A stretch of 64,000 nt of DNA from contig JAZQIV010000176.1 in assembly GCA_045541305.1 (NCBI GenBank), positions 3,860 to 67,859 of the forward strand. Reading direction: 5' to 3'. Shown one piece after another: positions 41,104 to 51,452 of the stretch (position 1 is the first letter of the stretch; each line of letters starts with the position of its first letter). Made by a program: the position numbers and the translations under genes. The notes under the pieces are model-generated. The model had not been told where the DNA came from, did not search any database, and was given only the letters and a program-made list of their open reading frames with translations. This DNA is from RGIG3009 sp045541305. Its GTDB lineage: Bacteria > Bacillota > Clostridia > Oscillospirales > Acutalibacteraceae.

Positions 41104-43101
41104 ATGATGGGAAACATTCGCAATTTACAATTTGACATTTGTCAAAACGGAAGTTTTACGTTTTGGAGTGACGAATTCCATCCGATATTGACCGGTGGCG
41201 GAGATTTTTGGAGAATGTTTCTCGATAATGGTGAAAACCGAGAAATAGGGGTGTATTCCTCTGCCCAAATTCCTACGCATGTAAAAAAAGGGAAGGATAC
41301 CGTAACGATTGTTTATGACGGCGTTATCGCTGAAGATATGCAGCGGTACGATATACCGTTCACCATATATATCACAGCGGTTGACGGAGTGTTGCATTTT
41401 AGTTCAGATATTGAAAATCGTGATGATATCCGTGTGAATGAAGTGCAACTCCCTTTTATTGATTTCGATACCATATCCTCAAATACAGAGGATGAAATTT
41501 TGTATGTGCCGGATGGGTTAGGCAGACGATACAAAAATCCGCGGAAGTTTGTGGAAACGAATTTTCACACCGAGTATATGTCTGCGGACTATAAAAACAT
41601 TTGGTTTTCGGCTACGTATCCGAGTTCTGCCTTTTCGGCAGCGGCACTGTCCATGCCCTGGATCGGCATCCAAAGCGGGGCAAATTTTATCTATGTCGGT
41701 AAACACGATGAATTTTTCAGAATACATAATTTTTCCATTGGAACCGGACCGCGAGATTCCCAATCCAAGCTTATTACAACAATAGGTCAATATATCGCTT
41801 TGAAAAAAGGCGAAAAGCTTCACTGCGGAGATAGTGTTATCGCCGTTTTTGATGGGGACTGGCGTGATGGCTCAAGCTTTTACAAACAATGGTCCCAAAA
41901 CACGTGGTATTCCGATGTTCCGCACGTTGACTGGATAAAAGACATGACCGGCTGGCAAAGAATCATTTTAAAACACCAGCACGGGGATGTTCATTTTACC
42001 TATTCTCAGTTACCCGAAATCTACAAACACGGTCAACAATACGGAATCAATGCGCTCCTTGTTTTCGGATGGTGGAAAGGTTGCTTTGACAATCATTATC
42101 CGGAATACGAAGCCGATCCTGCTTTAGGGGGAGAAGAGGAACTCAAAAAAGCAATCGAAGAAATTCATGCTCTTGGCGGTAAGGTGATTTTGTATACCAA
42201 CGGTAACCTTATCGACGTTAAGACGGATTATTATAAAGAAATTGGGCACAGAATCTGCTCAAAAGATATCGATGGTAATGACTACCGCGAACATTATCGT
42301 TTTTCCAACAACGGCACAACGTTACGAAATTTCGGGTATAAATCCTTCGCTTCCGGCTGCCACGCAACGGATGAGTGGCGAGAAAAATTAGCCCAAAACG
42401 CCAAATTGAAACTGGGGTTCGGTGCAGATGCCATTTTTTATGACCAGCTATGCGGTATGTATAAGTTGTGCTTTGACGACAGTCATCCGCATCAAAACCG
42501 AGTAGATGAAGAACCGCATTACAGAGAGCGGAACGTAGACTATATACGAAGCTTGCTGCCGGAAGGAAAAGGAATCGGCACCGAAGGCGTAGTGGATAGA
42601 ATTTCTGCAAAAATGGATTTTATTCACGGTTGTGGGGCGGGAATGTGGTACAAATATGCGCGTGCATATAATCCCGATTATTTCCCCGATCTGTTTCGTC
42701 ATACTTTCCCCGAATGTGTGATATCCAATCGACTGATTCACGATGATCGGTGGGACTATCAGGAGCATTTGAACTATGCATTTGTGACCGGCCTCATTTT
42801 TGATGTCTCCATCTATCGGGGAAGAGCGGTGGATATATCTGCCGTACCCGATTATGGCGCACATGTCAAATATTTATTAGAGCTGAAGGATAAGTATTTC
42901 GAATTCTTCTATCTTGGTCGATATGAATCTGCCTGTGATTTGGTGCTTCCGCCAAACGTATTTGCGGCCAAATACCGGTATAAGAACCGTTTTATTGTTG
43001 CCTTGTGGAACAACTGTGAGGAAGCTGTTGACATCAATGTTTATGGACAAAAGACGACGGTCTGTTCGAAGAGTGTGTTGGTAGTTGAGAATGATGAATG
43101 A
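41104..43101 (+). CDS. DUF6259-like putative glycoside hydrolase
   Basis: A 665-residue protein without signal peptide. An N-terminal beta-sandwich (~1-265, with VDGVLHFSSDIENRDD) precedes a TIM-barrel-like domain (~280-600) with TGWQRIILKHQHGD, INALLVFGWWKGCFDN, LGFGADAIFYDQLC (strand-end Asp) and GIGTEGVVDR (strand-end Glu). Asp and Glu at strand ends four and six fit retaining glycosidases of GH36/GH101-like clans. I assign it to the DUF6259 type from memory. The start is ATG 41104 (or 41107) after AGAGGGAAGG. It overlaps the next gene by 11 bp. Cytoplasmic action on imported oligosaccharides is likely. Confidence 0.72.
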   Translation: MMGNIRNLQFDICQNGSFTFWSDEFHPILTGGGDFWRMFLDNGENREIGVYSSAQIPTHVKKGKDTVTIVYDGVIAEDMQRYDIPFTIYITAVDGVLHFSSDIENRDDIRVNEVQLPFIDFDTISSNTEDEILYVPDGLGRRYKNPRKFVETNFHTEYMSADYKNIWFSATYPSSAFSAAALSMPWIGIQSGANFIYVGKHDEFFRIHNFSIGTGPRDSQSKLITTIGQYIALKKGEKLHCGDSVIAVFDGDWRDGSSFYKQWSQNTWYSDVPHVDWIKDMTGWQRIILKHQHGDVHFTYSQLPEIYKHGQQYGINALLVFGWWKGCFDNHYPEYEADPALGGEEELKKAIEEIHALGGKVILYTNGNLIDVKTDYYKEIGHRICSKDIDGNDYREHYRFSNNGTTLRNFGYKSFASGCHATDEWREKLAQNAKLKLGFGADAIFYDQLCGMYKLCFDDSHPHQNRVDEEPHYRERNVDYIRSLLPEGKGIGTEGVVDRISAKMDFIHGCGAGMWYKYARAYNPDYFPDLFRHTFPECVISNRLIHDDRWDYQEHLNYAFVTGLIFDVSIYRGRAVDISAVPDYGAHVKYLLELKDKYFEFFYLGRYESACDLVLPPNVFAAKYRYKNRFIVALWNNCEEAVDINVYGQKTTVCSKSVLVVENDE

Positions 43102-43444
43102 TATTGAAATTTTAGACTATGTGGATGAAGGCTATCACAAAACGATGAATTTTGAATCGTGGCGAGTAGCGTTTCTGAACTATGCGCCGCGATTTGACGA
43201 AGCGAATTTCACTCGTATGGAACGCCATCTGTTAACAGACGAGGTGTTCGTTTTAATTCGCGGGGAAGGCACGTTGATTGTCGGAGAACACAAAACAGTG
43301 TATAAAATGGAAACGGGAAAGATCTATAATATCAGAAAAGGCGTTTGGCATCAGATATTTGTGAGCAGGGATGCGAAAGTTTTGATCGTAGAAAATCATA
43401 ATACCGGACCTGAAAATACGGAATATATGAGTGTGCCTGTTTGA
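43091..43444 (+). CDS. Small cupin-fold protein
   Basis: A 117-residue single-domain cupin (DEVFVLIRGEGTLIVGEH, then ETGKIYNIRKGVWHQIF). The first cupin motif lacks the usual His-x-His, leaving His in GVWHQIF as the clearest possible ligand, so metal binding is uncertain. It starts at ATG 43091 or 43094 inside the end of the previous gene, with a poor RBS, indicating coupled translation. It may be a sugar isomerase, mutarotase-like or ligand-binding protein; no assignment made. Confidence 0.78.
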   Translation: MMNDIEILDYVDEGYHKTMNFESWRVAFLNYAPRFDEANFTRMERHLLTDEVFVLIRGEGTLIVGEHKTVYKMETGKIYNIRKGVWHQIFVSRDAKVLIVENHNTGPENTEYMSVPV

Positions 43445-43475
43445 GAGGATTATCTTGTAGTAGGGGATCAAGCGT

Positions 43476-45374
43476 ATGGATGTAAATGTTAAGCGTGCTG
43501 TGCAGATAGATTTAGCCAGACAAATCGAAACCATGCCGACCGTTTTTCGGTTTTTCGATGTGGCGCATGTTGCGGGAATGAACATGGTTTTTCTCTATCT
43601 GGAAGATCGGATCAAAACAAAATCCTATCCTTATTCTCCGGATAGTGAAAGTTATCTGCCGGAGCAAATCAGGCAAATGGTGGAATATGCCGATAAGCTG
43701 GGATTGGAACTTGTGCCGATTGTTTCCGGACTGGGACATGTGGAACGGTTTATGCGGCATCCCGAACTGGCTCATCTTGCGGAACTGCACGGAAATATTG
43801 AGGGGTGCTTTACCGAGGCGGGTCAGGCACCATATAAAGACGTCTGCCCCTCCAAGCGTGAGACCTATGAGTTTTTCGATACGTATTTAACGGAAATTGC
43901 CGAATTGTTTCCTTCTGCTTATTTCCATGCAGGGTACGACGAGGTGTTTGATATCGGTTACTGCGATTTATGCAAGCCGATAGCAGAAAAAGAGGGCATG
44001 GGCAATATATTCTTGCAGCATATGCTCCATACCCATCATCTTTTATCTTCAAAAGGCAAGCGGATGCTGATATGGGATGATATGTTTGAGGAATATCCAC
44101 AGATACTGCAAGAACTTCCTCGTGATATTATTATCTGCTCATGGCATTACAATTTTATCGACCGTCGGCCGGAAGGGCAGTTTAACAATCGAAAACGTGA
44201 AGATTCTTTTAAGTTGTACGAGGATCTTGGCTTTTCGTATTTCGGCGCAACGTTCTTTAGTGTTGCGAACATTGATACTTTCACGGATTATGCTGAACGT
44301 CATAATCCGACGGGGATGCTGCTGACAATTTGGGAAATGTCCGCTGAACAGCTCACACTCATTTATCCGATCATCATGTATGCGGGCATGCTGTGGAATG
44401 ACGATACGTTGTTACCGTCTGCCGAGCGCCTGGTGCGAGCAACCGAAATCTTAGTCGGTTCCCATGAATTGGCTGAAGTTCTTAGCATCGGACTTTCCAC
44501 AAGATTAAAAAATCCTCTCTTCTCAGGGGTTCGCAAGGCCATTGAATTGCCCTGCTTGGATGATCATCGACAGGATGAAATCTGTATGTTGGTTGAAAGC
44601 AAATTGTTGGATTTCCATGCAACCGACAGCCAGAAGCAATACATTGATGCGGTACTCGGACGCATTCAGTTTTTTAGAATCTCGTATCGTATCAGCTTGC
44701 TCGCTTATCGTTTCTTCGAATTCCGTACCGGTGAACGCAAAACGGATATTCCCGCTTTATTAGCGGAATTGGTCGATTGCAAGGAGCGATTGCATGCATT
44801 GTATCAACGACAAAAAGAGTTATGGGAATCCGTTCGTCCCGGGATGCCGTCTCCGGATTTGGACGCAAAGTACAAACGTGCTTTTATCGCAATCGATCAG
44901 ATTATAGAGGATGTACAATCCTCTGATTTTGGAGAGATAGGACGATTGGATGTACACTTTGCCTATCCCGATCAGACCAGCTCTGTTAAAACAAAAATCA
45001 CATTGCATTTTGAAGATAGAGCGGATATGGAAGTGGCAAATGCGAAATTTAAAGCACACGATTTCAAAAATCCGTACTTTTCATATGCGTTCCCGATCCC
45101 TGCGGATAGTTCACCGTCAGCAGTTTCGATAGAGGTATCGGGATACGGTTCTACCGGTATTGCCTATGTTGACGTCACCACTTTAAAGGGGTGTTTTGTG
45201 CCCGGCGAAGTTGTGGAAACAATCGGCCATACCGAGAACGCTCACTATCTATTGGTGGATGATGCAAGAGCCGCTGTCTTGGGTGAACCGGAGGTTCAGT
45301 ATTCATTAAAAAATCACTCGAGAAAAAAAGACATTCACCTTATCCGATTATGTCTGAAAACATCGTCGGTATGA
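43476..45374 (+). CDS. GH20-like beta-N-acetylhexosaminidase family protein
   Basis: A 632-residue cytoplasmic protein. The N-terminal TIM barrel begins GMNMVFLYLEDRI and includes the family signature FHAGYDEVF with Asp155-Glu156, the substrate-assisted catalytic pair of GH20 exo-hexosaminidases. Later barrel parts include MLIWDDMFEEYP and MLLTIWEMSAEQL. The C-terminal ~280 residues are helical then beta-rich and not recognised. The usual N-terminal GH20b domain is absent, as in several divergent GH20 members, so specificity for N-acetylhexosamine is not certain. It sits between the cupin and a large unrecognised gene. Confidence 0.82.
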   Translation: MDVNVKRAVQIDLARQIETMPTVFRFFDVAHVAGMNMVFLYLEDRIKTKSYPYSPDSESYLPEQIRQMVEYADKLGLELVPIVSGLGHVERFMRHPELAHLAELHGNIEGCFTEAGQAPYKDVCPSKRETYEFFDTYLTEIAELFPSAYFHAGYDEVFDIGYCDLCKPIAEKEGMGNIFLQHMLHTHHLLSSKGKRMLIWDDMFEEYPQILQELPRDIIICSWHYNFIDRRPEGQFNNRKREDSFKLYEDLGFSYFGATFFSVANIDTFTDYAERHNPTGMLLTIWEMSAEQLTLIYPIIMYAGMLWNDDTLLPSAERLVRATEILVGSHELAEVLSIGLSTRLKNPLFSGVRKAIELPCLDDHRQDEICMLVESKLLDFHATDSQKQYIDAVLGRIQFFRISYRISLLAYRFFEFRTGERKTDIPALLAELVDCKERLHALYQRQKELWESVRPGMPSPDLDAKYKRAFIAIDQIIEDVQSSDFGEIGRLDVHFAYPDQTSSVKTKITLHFEDRADMEVANAKFKAHDFKNPYFSYAFPIPADSSPSAVSIEVSGYGSTGIAYVDVTTLKGCFVPGEVVETIGHTENAHYLLVDDARAAVLGEPEVQYSLKNHSRKKDIHLIRLCLKTSSV

Positions 45375-45414
45375 TGTCAATTGGAAGAAATCTTTGTAAG
45401 CCGGGAGCAGACGT

Positions 45415-47568
45415 ATGATGAACCTTGATATAACGGGCAATGCCTTGTGCGCACCTAAAATCGAACATTTTCCTTCACCGGCTGTTGCACTGATTTGGCG
45501 CAACTGGGGCATGATTCCCGTCGCACGTATTGCCAAGGCTTTGGAATCAACCGAGGGAGCGGTATGCAAAATTGCCGAGTTATTGGGGTTGGACGCTGAT
45601 CCTTACATAGACCCGAACTGGATACGTCGCGGTTACTTGACAATTATACGCAACAACTGGAATCTTTGCGAAATTGACCAATTGTTGTGTCTGCTCGATA
45701 TGAATGAAGAACAGTTGTCTTTTATATTGAAAGAAGATGACTTCATGTTTGTCAAAATGGGACGCTATAAGCCGAAAGTAGAGCGTCCCCGTCTTTCGAC
45801 GCTCTCTGAGCAAGAGCTTTTACAAATCAAACATATTGCCGATATCACAAAACCGTGGGCAAACCTAAAAGAGAACGCTTTTGAATTTTTAGAGAAAAAA
45901 AAGCAATCTGTTGCCCAAAATGTTACGACAAAAAGCCGCCATCTTCGACTGGTATATTCGTATTCAGCTGTTTATGGAGATGCTTTACTGGATGAAAGTT
46001 TGGACCCCTATCCGGATCACTTGTTGCAGGAATATGCCCGTTGCGGCATTAACGGAATCTGGATACACGCTGTTTTATACCAAATTCAACCCTATAAGTG
46101 GGATTTATCCCTGTCAGAAAACTGGGAAAAGCGTGTAGAGGCACTGCGGAGATTAGCAGTCAGAGCACGCAAATATGGTATTGGAACATATTTGTATTTG
46201 AATGAACCTCGTCCGATGAGCGAGAGTTTCTATGAGGAATTCCCTCATTTGAAAGGGGCGACTTTCCGATCCACCTCCTGTCTATGTTCATCCTCGGAAG
46301 AGGTGTTGGATTACCTTGAGAATACCATGGAAAGTTTGTTCAAAAGTGTGCCGGAGTTAGCAGGATATTTTCATATCAGTTATTCGGAAAACTTTACAAA
46401 TTGTGCTTCTCGCGATTTCTCGGTACAACAAACATGTCCTCGTTGCAAAGACCGATCCACAGCGGAAATCCAGGCAGAATTGCATAATCGAATGGCAAAA
46501 GGTGCACATCGTGCTAACCCTGACGCGCTCGCAATTGTTCACACGTGGGGTTGGAATTCGAACTGGGACACGGAGACGATTTGTCTTCTAAATGAAAACC
46601 AAGCCGTTTTGTCCGTTAGCGAAGAAAAAATGCCGTTTGTACTCAATGGAATCAAGGGAGAGGTTATTGATTACTCTATTTCTAAAATCGGTCCCGGCAA
46701 CGTTGCACGAAAACGGTGGGAGGCAGCGAAAGATAAAGGGTTATGTCCCATGGCAAAAATCCAGATTAACTGTAGCTGGGAGATGTCGGCGACTCCGTTT
46801 ATACCGGTGTTCAGCTTAGTTGCGGAGCATGTTGAAAAAGTGAAAGAAAACGAAATCAAAGATTTTATGCTCACGTGGACCTTGGGGGGCAGTCCCTCTC
46901 CTATTACGGAGTTGGTTTGCCAATTATTGGATAACGATTTGCCGAAGGAAACTGTGCTGAATCGGTTTTTGCAAGAAAAGTACGGTGCCGCTGCACAGTT
47001 GATTTGTAAGGCGGAACGCAAATTTTCCCAAGCCTTTCGTGAGTTCCCATTCCATGTAAAGACGTTGTATTTCGGACCGCAAAACTACGGTCCTATGGCA
47101 CCTTTTTATGTTGTGCCAACCCAAAGGGAGGCTACCATGGTTGGGTTTCCCTACGATGATATCAAAAACTGGTGCGGCTCCTTTACAGAAGAGCAATTGG
47201 AAGAACAGTTTTACAGGATGGTTACTCTTTGGGAAAAAGGCTTGGAGATTCTTGAAACCAATACGTTTGTGAGCGATAGAAATGTTCATGAATTTCGAAA
47301 TATGGCGGAAGGCTTTTATTGTCACGCCTCCTCTGCTCTTAACCATATCCGTTTTGTTCGTTGTCGAGAAAAGGGCGATACAAACGCACTTATTGAAGCC
47401 ATTCGCAAGGAGCGTGGAATCGTTAAGCGGTTACTTGTTTTGCGTTCAAAAGACTCCCGCATCGGTTTTGAAGCAAGTAACCAATACTATTACACTTTTC
47501 AAGACTTGCGGGAAAAACTGATCAACTTAGATTATTGTGAAGAGTATTACAAGCGTTTCGTTACCTGA
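45415..47568 (+). CDS. Large unrecognised cytoplasmic protein (HTH-like N-terminus plus barrel-like body)
   Basis: A 717-residue protein with no signal peptide. Residues ~20-120 look like a short helical, helix-turn-helix-like pair of repeats (WRNWGMIPVARIAKALEST; RNNWNLCEIDQLLCLLDMN). Residues ~165-520 resemble a TIM-barrel hydrolase: YSYSAVYGD, CGINGIWIHAVLYQ, LYLNEPRPMSESF, GYFHISYSENFTNC, then a Cys pair CPRC. The C-terminus is helical. I recall similar proteins in Bacillota and Bacteroidota sugar loci but no name. The start is at 45415 (or 45418), after a weak GGGAG. An enzyme acting on an imported glycan is a reasonable guess from its GH20-like neighbour. Confidence 0.78.
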   Translation: MMNLDITGNALCAPKIEHFPSPAVALIWRNWGMIPVARIAKALESTEGAVCKIAELLGLDADPYIDPNWIRRGYLTIIRNNWNLCEIDQLLCLLDMNEEQLSFILKEDDFMFVKMGRYKPKVERPRLSTLSEQELLQIKHIADITKPWANLKENAFEFLEKKKQSVAQNVTTKSRHLRLVYSYSAVYGDALLDESLDPYPDHLLQEYARCGINGIWIHAVLYQIQPYKWDLSLSENWEKRVEALRRLAVRARKYGIGTYLYLNEPRPMSESFYEEFPHLKGATFRSTSCLCSSSEEVLDYLENTMESLFKSVPELAGYFHISYSENFTNCASRDFSVQQTCPRCKDRSTAEIQAELHNRMAKGAHRANPDALAIVHTWGWNSNWDTETICLLNENQAVLSVSEEKMPFVLNGIKGEVIDYSISKIGPGNVARKRWEAAKDKGLCPMAKIQINCSWEMSATPFIPVFSLVAEHVEKVKENEIKDFMLTWTLGGSPSPITELVCQLLDNDLPKETVLNRFLQEKYGAAAQLICKAERKFSQAFREFPFHVKTLYFGPQNYGPMAPFYVVPTQREATMVGFPYDDIKNWCGSFTEEQLEEQFYRMVTLWEKGLEILETNTFVSDRNVHEFRNMAEGFYCHASSALNHIRFVRCREKGDTNALIEAIRKERGIVKRLLVLRSKDSRIGFEASNQYYYTFQDLREKLINLDYCEEYYKRFVT

Positions 47569-47596
47569 TTATTCTGTTGATTGTGAGGATTATGCG

Positions 47597-50488
47597 ATGA
47601 AATTACAGTACCGTATAGTGATGAAAAGAATAGTAGCCGCACTTTTAGTGACCGTATTATGTATGACGGGGGTACCCTTCACACATGTTGCGGCGAATCA
47701 GCTGCCGCAAGAGGGGATGCAACCCGCCGATGAACAGGCACTATACGGTTATGAGGATTACTGTGCCGGTATCTCCGAACAATCTTTTTTACAATCGCCG
47801 ATCGACATAACCTGCGATAATATTACCGCTACCGATAACGGAATGCTTGACATTCAAGAGTTTGATAACAAAGCAGCAGTGGTGATCGGCAAGGATACTG
47901 AATGGTGCGAATGGACTTTTGAAGTTCCCGACGACGGGATTTATAACATCAGTCTTGAATACTTTCCGTTGGAAGGTACGGGGTTGAACATAACGGCGGG
48001 CTTGTATCTGGATAACGAAATTCCGTTTGCCGAGTTGCGCACATTTGATCTTCCGCGTATTTGGAAAGACAAAACTGAAATAAAGCAAGACGAGCAAGGG
48101 AATGATCTGCGCCCGACGCAGATTGAAAAAGTTCGATGGATCGATACGAAACTTTGTGACACCTCCGGCAAGTTTGAAAACCCCTATTTATTTTACAGTA
48201 AGGCCGGCAGCCATACATTGAAACTGAGAGTTACCCGTGAGAGCATGGCGATCGCTTGTATTCGCTTGAGTGCCCCCGAAGAGATCCTGAGTTATGAGGA
48301 ATATATTGCTCAATATGGTGAGTCTGACAAAGTATCCAATATTACATATCGCTTTGAAGCAGAAAACTCATTTGAAAAAAACAGTGCGATGTTGTATGCG
48401 CTGACGGATAAGAGCAGCATAGCCACACAACCAAACGATCCTTTTATATCTCGCTTGAATGTGATCGGTCAAGAGAACTGGGACACGCCGGGACAGTTTA
48501 TCACTTGGAAGGTAACAGTTCCTCAAAACGGCTTATATACCCTTGCATTCCGAGCAAGACAAAATATGAATCAGGGCATGCACTCGTATCGCACCTTATC
48601 CATCAATGGAGAAGTGCCGTTCAAGGAAGCCGAAAACATCGAATTTAAATATAATTCAGATTGGTATATCAAGGTGTTGGGGGATGAAGCACCGTTTCAG
48701 GTATATCTCAAAAGTGGCGATGAAATTACGCTAACGTGTTCCTCGGGTAAGCTGTGTGAGGTTTTCAGACAGATACAAAAATCTGTTTTAAATCTGAATG
48801 AGGTCTACCGTAAGATTATATTCGTAACCGGTGTGTCTCCGGACGTATACCGAGATTATTCTCTTGAAACCGAAATTCCCGATCTTTCCGATCGCCTTCA
48901 AGAGGAATTGGATCGGATCACAAGCGCATTGAATGCAACTATGCAGTTGACGGGTGCAGTGAATGCACAAACAGCCACGCTGAACAAAACGATCGAGATC
49001 CTGCAGGAGTTTATCGACACGCCTCACAGAGTAACTGAAAAACTGGGTACTTTTAAATCCAACATTGAAAGTCTGAGTTCTTTGTTATTGTCTTTCGGTG
49101 AACAACCGCTTGAATTGGATTGCTTATATTTCTTATCTGAAGACCAAGAGTTACCCAAAGCGAACGAAAGCTTTTGGGAGTCGTTTGCATTCAATTTTTC
49201 GAAGTTTATCGGGTCTTTTATAAACGATTACAGTACCGACAACCCTTTCGCCGATGAATCGAAGGAACTTAAAGTTTGGGTCACCACCGGACGGGATCAG
49301 TTGCAAATTTTAACGACCATGATCAAGGACTCTTTTACACAAGAAACAAAGATCCCGGTAAAATTAAGTTTAGTTGATACCGGAGATACCTTGATTCAGG
49401 CAACAATGGCGGGGAAAGGTCCGGATATTGCGTTGATGATTTCGCCGGACCATGTCATCAATCTTTCTGCACGAGGCGTATTGGTGGATTTAGCGAAGCC
49501 TGAGTTTAATGTTGAACTTGAAATGAAAGATTGGTTCCAGGAAGCGGCTTGGACTCGCTTTCGATATAACAACGGGGTATATGCCGTTCCCGAAACGTTG
49601 AGTTTCCCGATGCTGTTTTATCGCACAGACATATTCTCGGAATTAAACATTTCTCCTCCCGATACGTGGGATGAGTTTTATTCAGTGCTGCAAAAATTGC
49701 AATACAACAATATGAATGTGAGCATTCCCGAGTCCAGTACCACTGCTGTAGGTGTGTCGGGGAGTATCGGCTTGTTCCAAAGCTTTTTGTTGCAAAAGGG
49801 TGGCGATTATTATAATGAATCGCTCACGGCAACCCTGTTCGATACGCCGGAAGCGTATGAGTCGTTTGAAGACTGGGCGAAACTGTATGCGGAATTCGGT
49901 GTTGCCAGAAGTGTGGACTTTTTCAGCCGTTTCAGGACGGGTGATGTTCCGCTGGGTTTATCAGACTATACCACCTATAATCAGCTGGTAGCAGCAGCTC
50001 CGGAATTAAACGGTCTTTGGGCAATGGCTCCTTATCCGGGGACAAAACGGGAGGACGGTACGATTGACCGCACGGTTCCGGCCAGCGGAACAGGTGCTGT
50101 AATTCTCGCCGATTCCACAAGCAAGCGAGACGTTACAAGTGAAGCATTTGCGTTTCTTAAGTGGTGGGCTAGCCCAACTTCTCAATTGCGGTACGGCAAA
50201 GAACTGGAAGCAACATTAGGCGTTGCTGCTCGTTATGCTCCTGCAAGTGTAGAAGCGTTTGAAAATATCGGCTGGACGAGTGATGAATTACAACTTTTAC
50301 AACAACAATCGAAAAGTTTGAAAAATGTTCTTCCCGTACCGGGGGATTATATGCTCGTTCGTTCCTTAACAAATGCTCTTCGTGCTACTTTGGATGATGG
50401 TGAAACCCCACGTCGTGCGTTATCGATGTATAATCGTCAAATTAACAAAGAGATACAGCGAAAACGCAAAGAGTTTAAGCTCGATTAA
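47597..50488 (+). CDS. Giant extracellular solute-binding protein, module B
   Basis: A 963-residue homologue of the protein at 9977 with the same order: signal peptide (MKRIVAALLVTVLCMTGVPF), two beta-sandwich-like regions, a helical linker, and a C-terminal binding-protein domain (GKGPDIALMISPD, YAVPETLSFPMLFYRTDIF, FRTGDVPLGLSDYTTYN). Start ATG 47597 follows GTGAGGA by 7 bp; ATG 47621 is an alternative. No lipobox is evident, so surface retention may be through the N-terminal region or through partners. It heads module B, immediately followed by two permease genes. Confidence 0.88.
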   Translation: MKLQYRIVMKRIVAALLVTVLCMTGVPFTHVAANQLPQEGMQPADEQALYGYEDYCAGISEQSFLQSPIDITCDNITATDNGMLDIQEFDNKAAVVIGKDTEWCEWTFEVPDDGIYNISLEYFPLEGTGLNITAGLYLDNEIPFAELRTFDLPRIWKDKTEIKQDEQGNDLRPTQIEKVRWIDTKLCDTSGKFENPYLFYSKAGSHTLKLRVTRESMAIACIRLSAPEEILSYEEYIAQYGESDKVSNITYRFEAENSFEKNSAMLYALTDKSSIATQPNDPFISRLNVIGQENWDTPGQFITWKVTVPQNGLYTLAFRARQNMNQGMHSYRTLSINGEVPFKEAENIEFKYNSDWYIKVLGDEAPFQVYLKSGDEITLTCSSGKLCEVFRQIQKSVLNLNEVYRKIIFVTGVSPDVYRDYSLETEIPDLSDRLQEELDRITSALNATMQLTGAVNAQTATLNKTIEILQEFIDTPHRVTEKLGTFKSNIESLSSLLLSFGEQPLELDCLYFLSEDQELPKANESFWESFAFNFSKFIGSFINDYSTDNPFADESKELKVWVTTGRDQLQILTTMIKDSFTQETKIPVKLSLVDTGDTLIQATMAGKGPDIALMISPDHVINLSARGVLVDLAKPEFNVELEMKDWFQEAAWTRFRYNNGVYAVPETLSFPMLFYRTDIFSELNISPPDTWDEFYSVLQKLQYNNMNVSIPESSTTAVGVSGSIGLFQSFLLQKGGDYYNESLTATLFDTPEAYESFEDWAKLYAEFGVARSVDFFSRFRTGDVPLGLSDYTTYNQLVAAAPELNGLWAMAPYPGTKREDGTIDRTVPASGTGAVILADSTSKRDVTSEAFAFLKWWASPTSQLRYGKELEATLGVAARYAPASVEAFENIGWTSDELQLLQQQSKSLKNVLPVPGDYMLVRSLTNALRATLDDGETPRRALSMYNRQINKEIQRKRKEFKLD

Positions 50489-50532
50489 GTTACATTTTTA
50501 ATGGTATCATCTCCGAAAGGATGATTGTAGGG

Positions 50533-51441
50533 ATGAAAAAAAGAACTCGAAACCTATCCTCAGAAAGATCCAAAAGCAGTATCGCTCATTATACCATGTT
50601 AGCGCCTTTTCTGATTTTGTTTATTCTGTTTACCGTAATACCGGTGATAACCGCTATGGTATTAAGTTTTACAGATTTTAACATGATGCAAATGCCAAGC
50701 TTCGTTGGCTTAGACAATTACATGCGCATGTTGTTTGAAGACGACGTTTTTATGATCGCTCTAAAAAACACCCTGGTTTTGGCGCTGGTTACGGGTCCTA
50801 TCGGTTACATTCTTAGTTTTGTTGTGGCTTGGCTTGTGAATGAGTTTAGGCGCCGTACAAGAATGATCTTTACCTTTTTCATTTATTTGCCCGCTTTAGG
50901 TGGTAATGCTTTTTTAATTTGGCAATACATATTCTCACAAGACAGCAGAGGACTTTTAAATGACGTTTTGTTAAAGTTGGGCATTCTTTCCGACCCGATC
51001 GGATGGTTAACTAATCCCGCTTATAATCTCACGATTTGTGCCGTGGTTATTATCTGGCAAAGTTTTGGCGCAGGATTCCTTTCGTTTATTTCGGGATTGC
51101 AATCACTGGATAGAACGTATTTTGAAGCGGCGGCCATCGACGGGTTGAAAAATCGCTGGCAGGAGCTCTACTACGTTACGTTCCCGCAGATGAAAGAATT
51201 TTTACTGTTCGGTGCGGTCATGTCCATTTCCAGTGCCTTTTCTGTGGGCGGAATTAACAGGGCACTTACCGGTATGCCCAGTACCAGGTATTCGACGCAC
51301 ACGATTTTATTATACATTTCGGATTATGCGAACATTCGTTATGAAATGGGTTTTGCATCTGCTGCTGCCGTCTTGCTCTTCTTCATGATGTTGGTTTCGT
51401 GGAGCTTAACGAAGAAGGCATTAAACAAAGTTTCGGTTTAA
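50533..51441 (+). CDS. CUT1 sugar ABC permease (MalF/UgpA type), module B pair 1
   Basis: A 302-residue six-span membrane protein; the coupling motif is FEAAAIDGLKNRWQELYYVTF. It is the equivalent of the permease at 12840. ATG 50533 is preferred since the ATG at 50521 overlaps the AAAGGA that would serve as RBS; the choice is uncertain. The partner permease follows within 11 bp. Confidence 0.9.
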   Translation: MKKRTRNLSSERSKSSIAHYTMLAPFLILFILFTVIPVITAMVLSFTDFNMMQMPSFVGLDNYMRMLFEDDVFMIALKNTLVLALVTGPIGYILSFVVAWLVNEFRRRTRMIFTFFIYLPALGGNAFLIWQYIFSQDSRGLLNDVLLKLGILSDPIGWLTNPAYNLTICAVVIIWQSFGAGFLSFISGLQSLDRTYFEAAAIDGLKNRWQELYYVTFPQMKEFLLFGAVMSISSAFSVGGINRALTGMPSTRYSTHTILLYISDYANIRYEMGFASAAAVLLFFMMLVSWSLTKKALNKVSV

Positions 51442-51452
51442 GGGGTTTTTCG

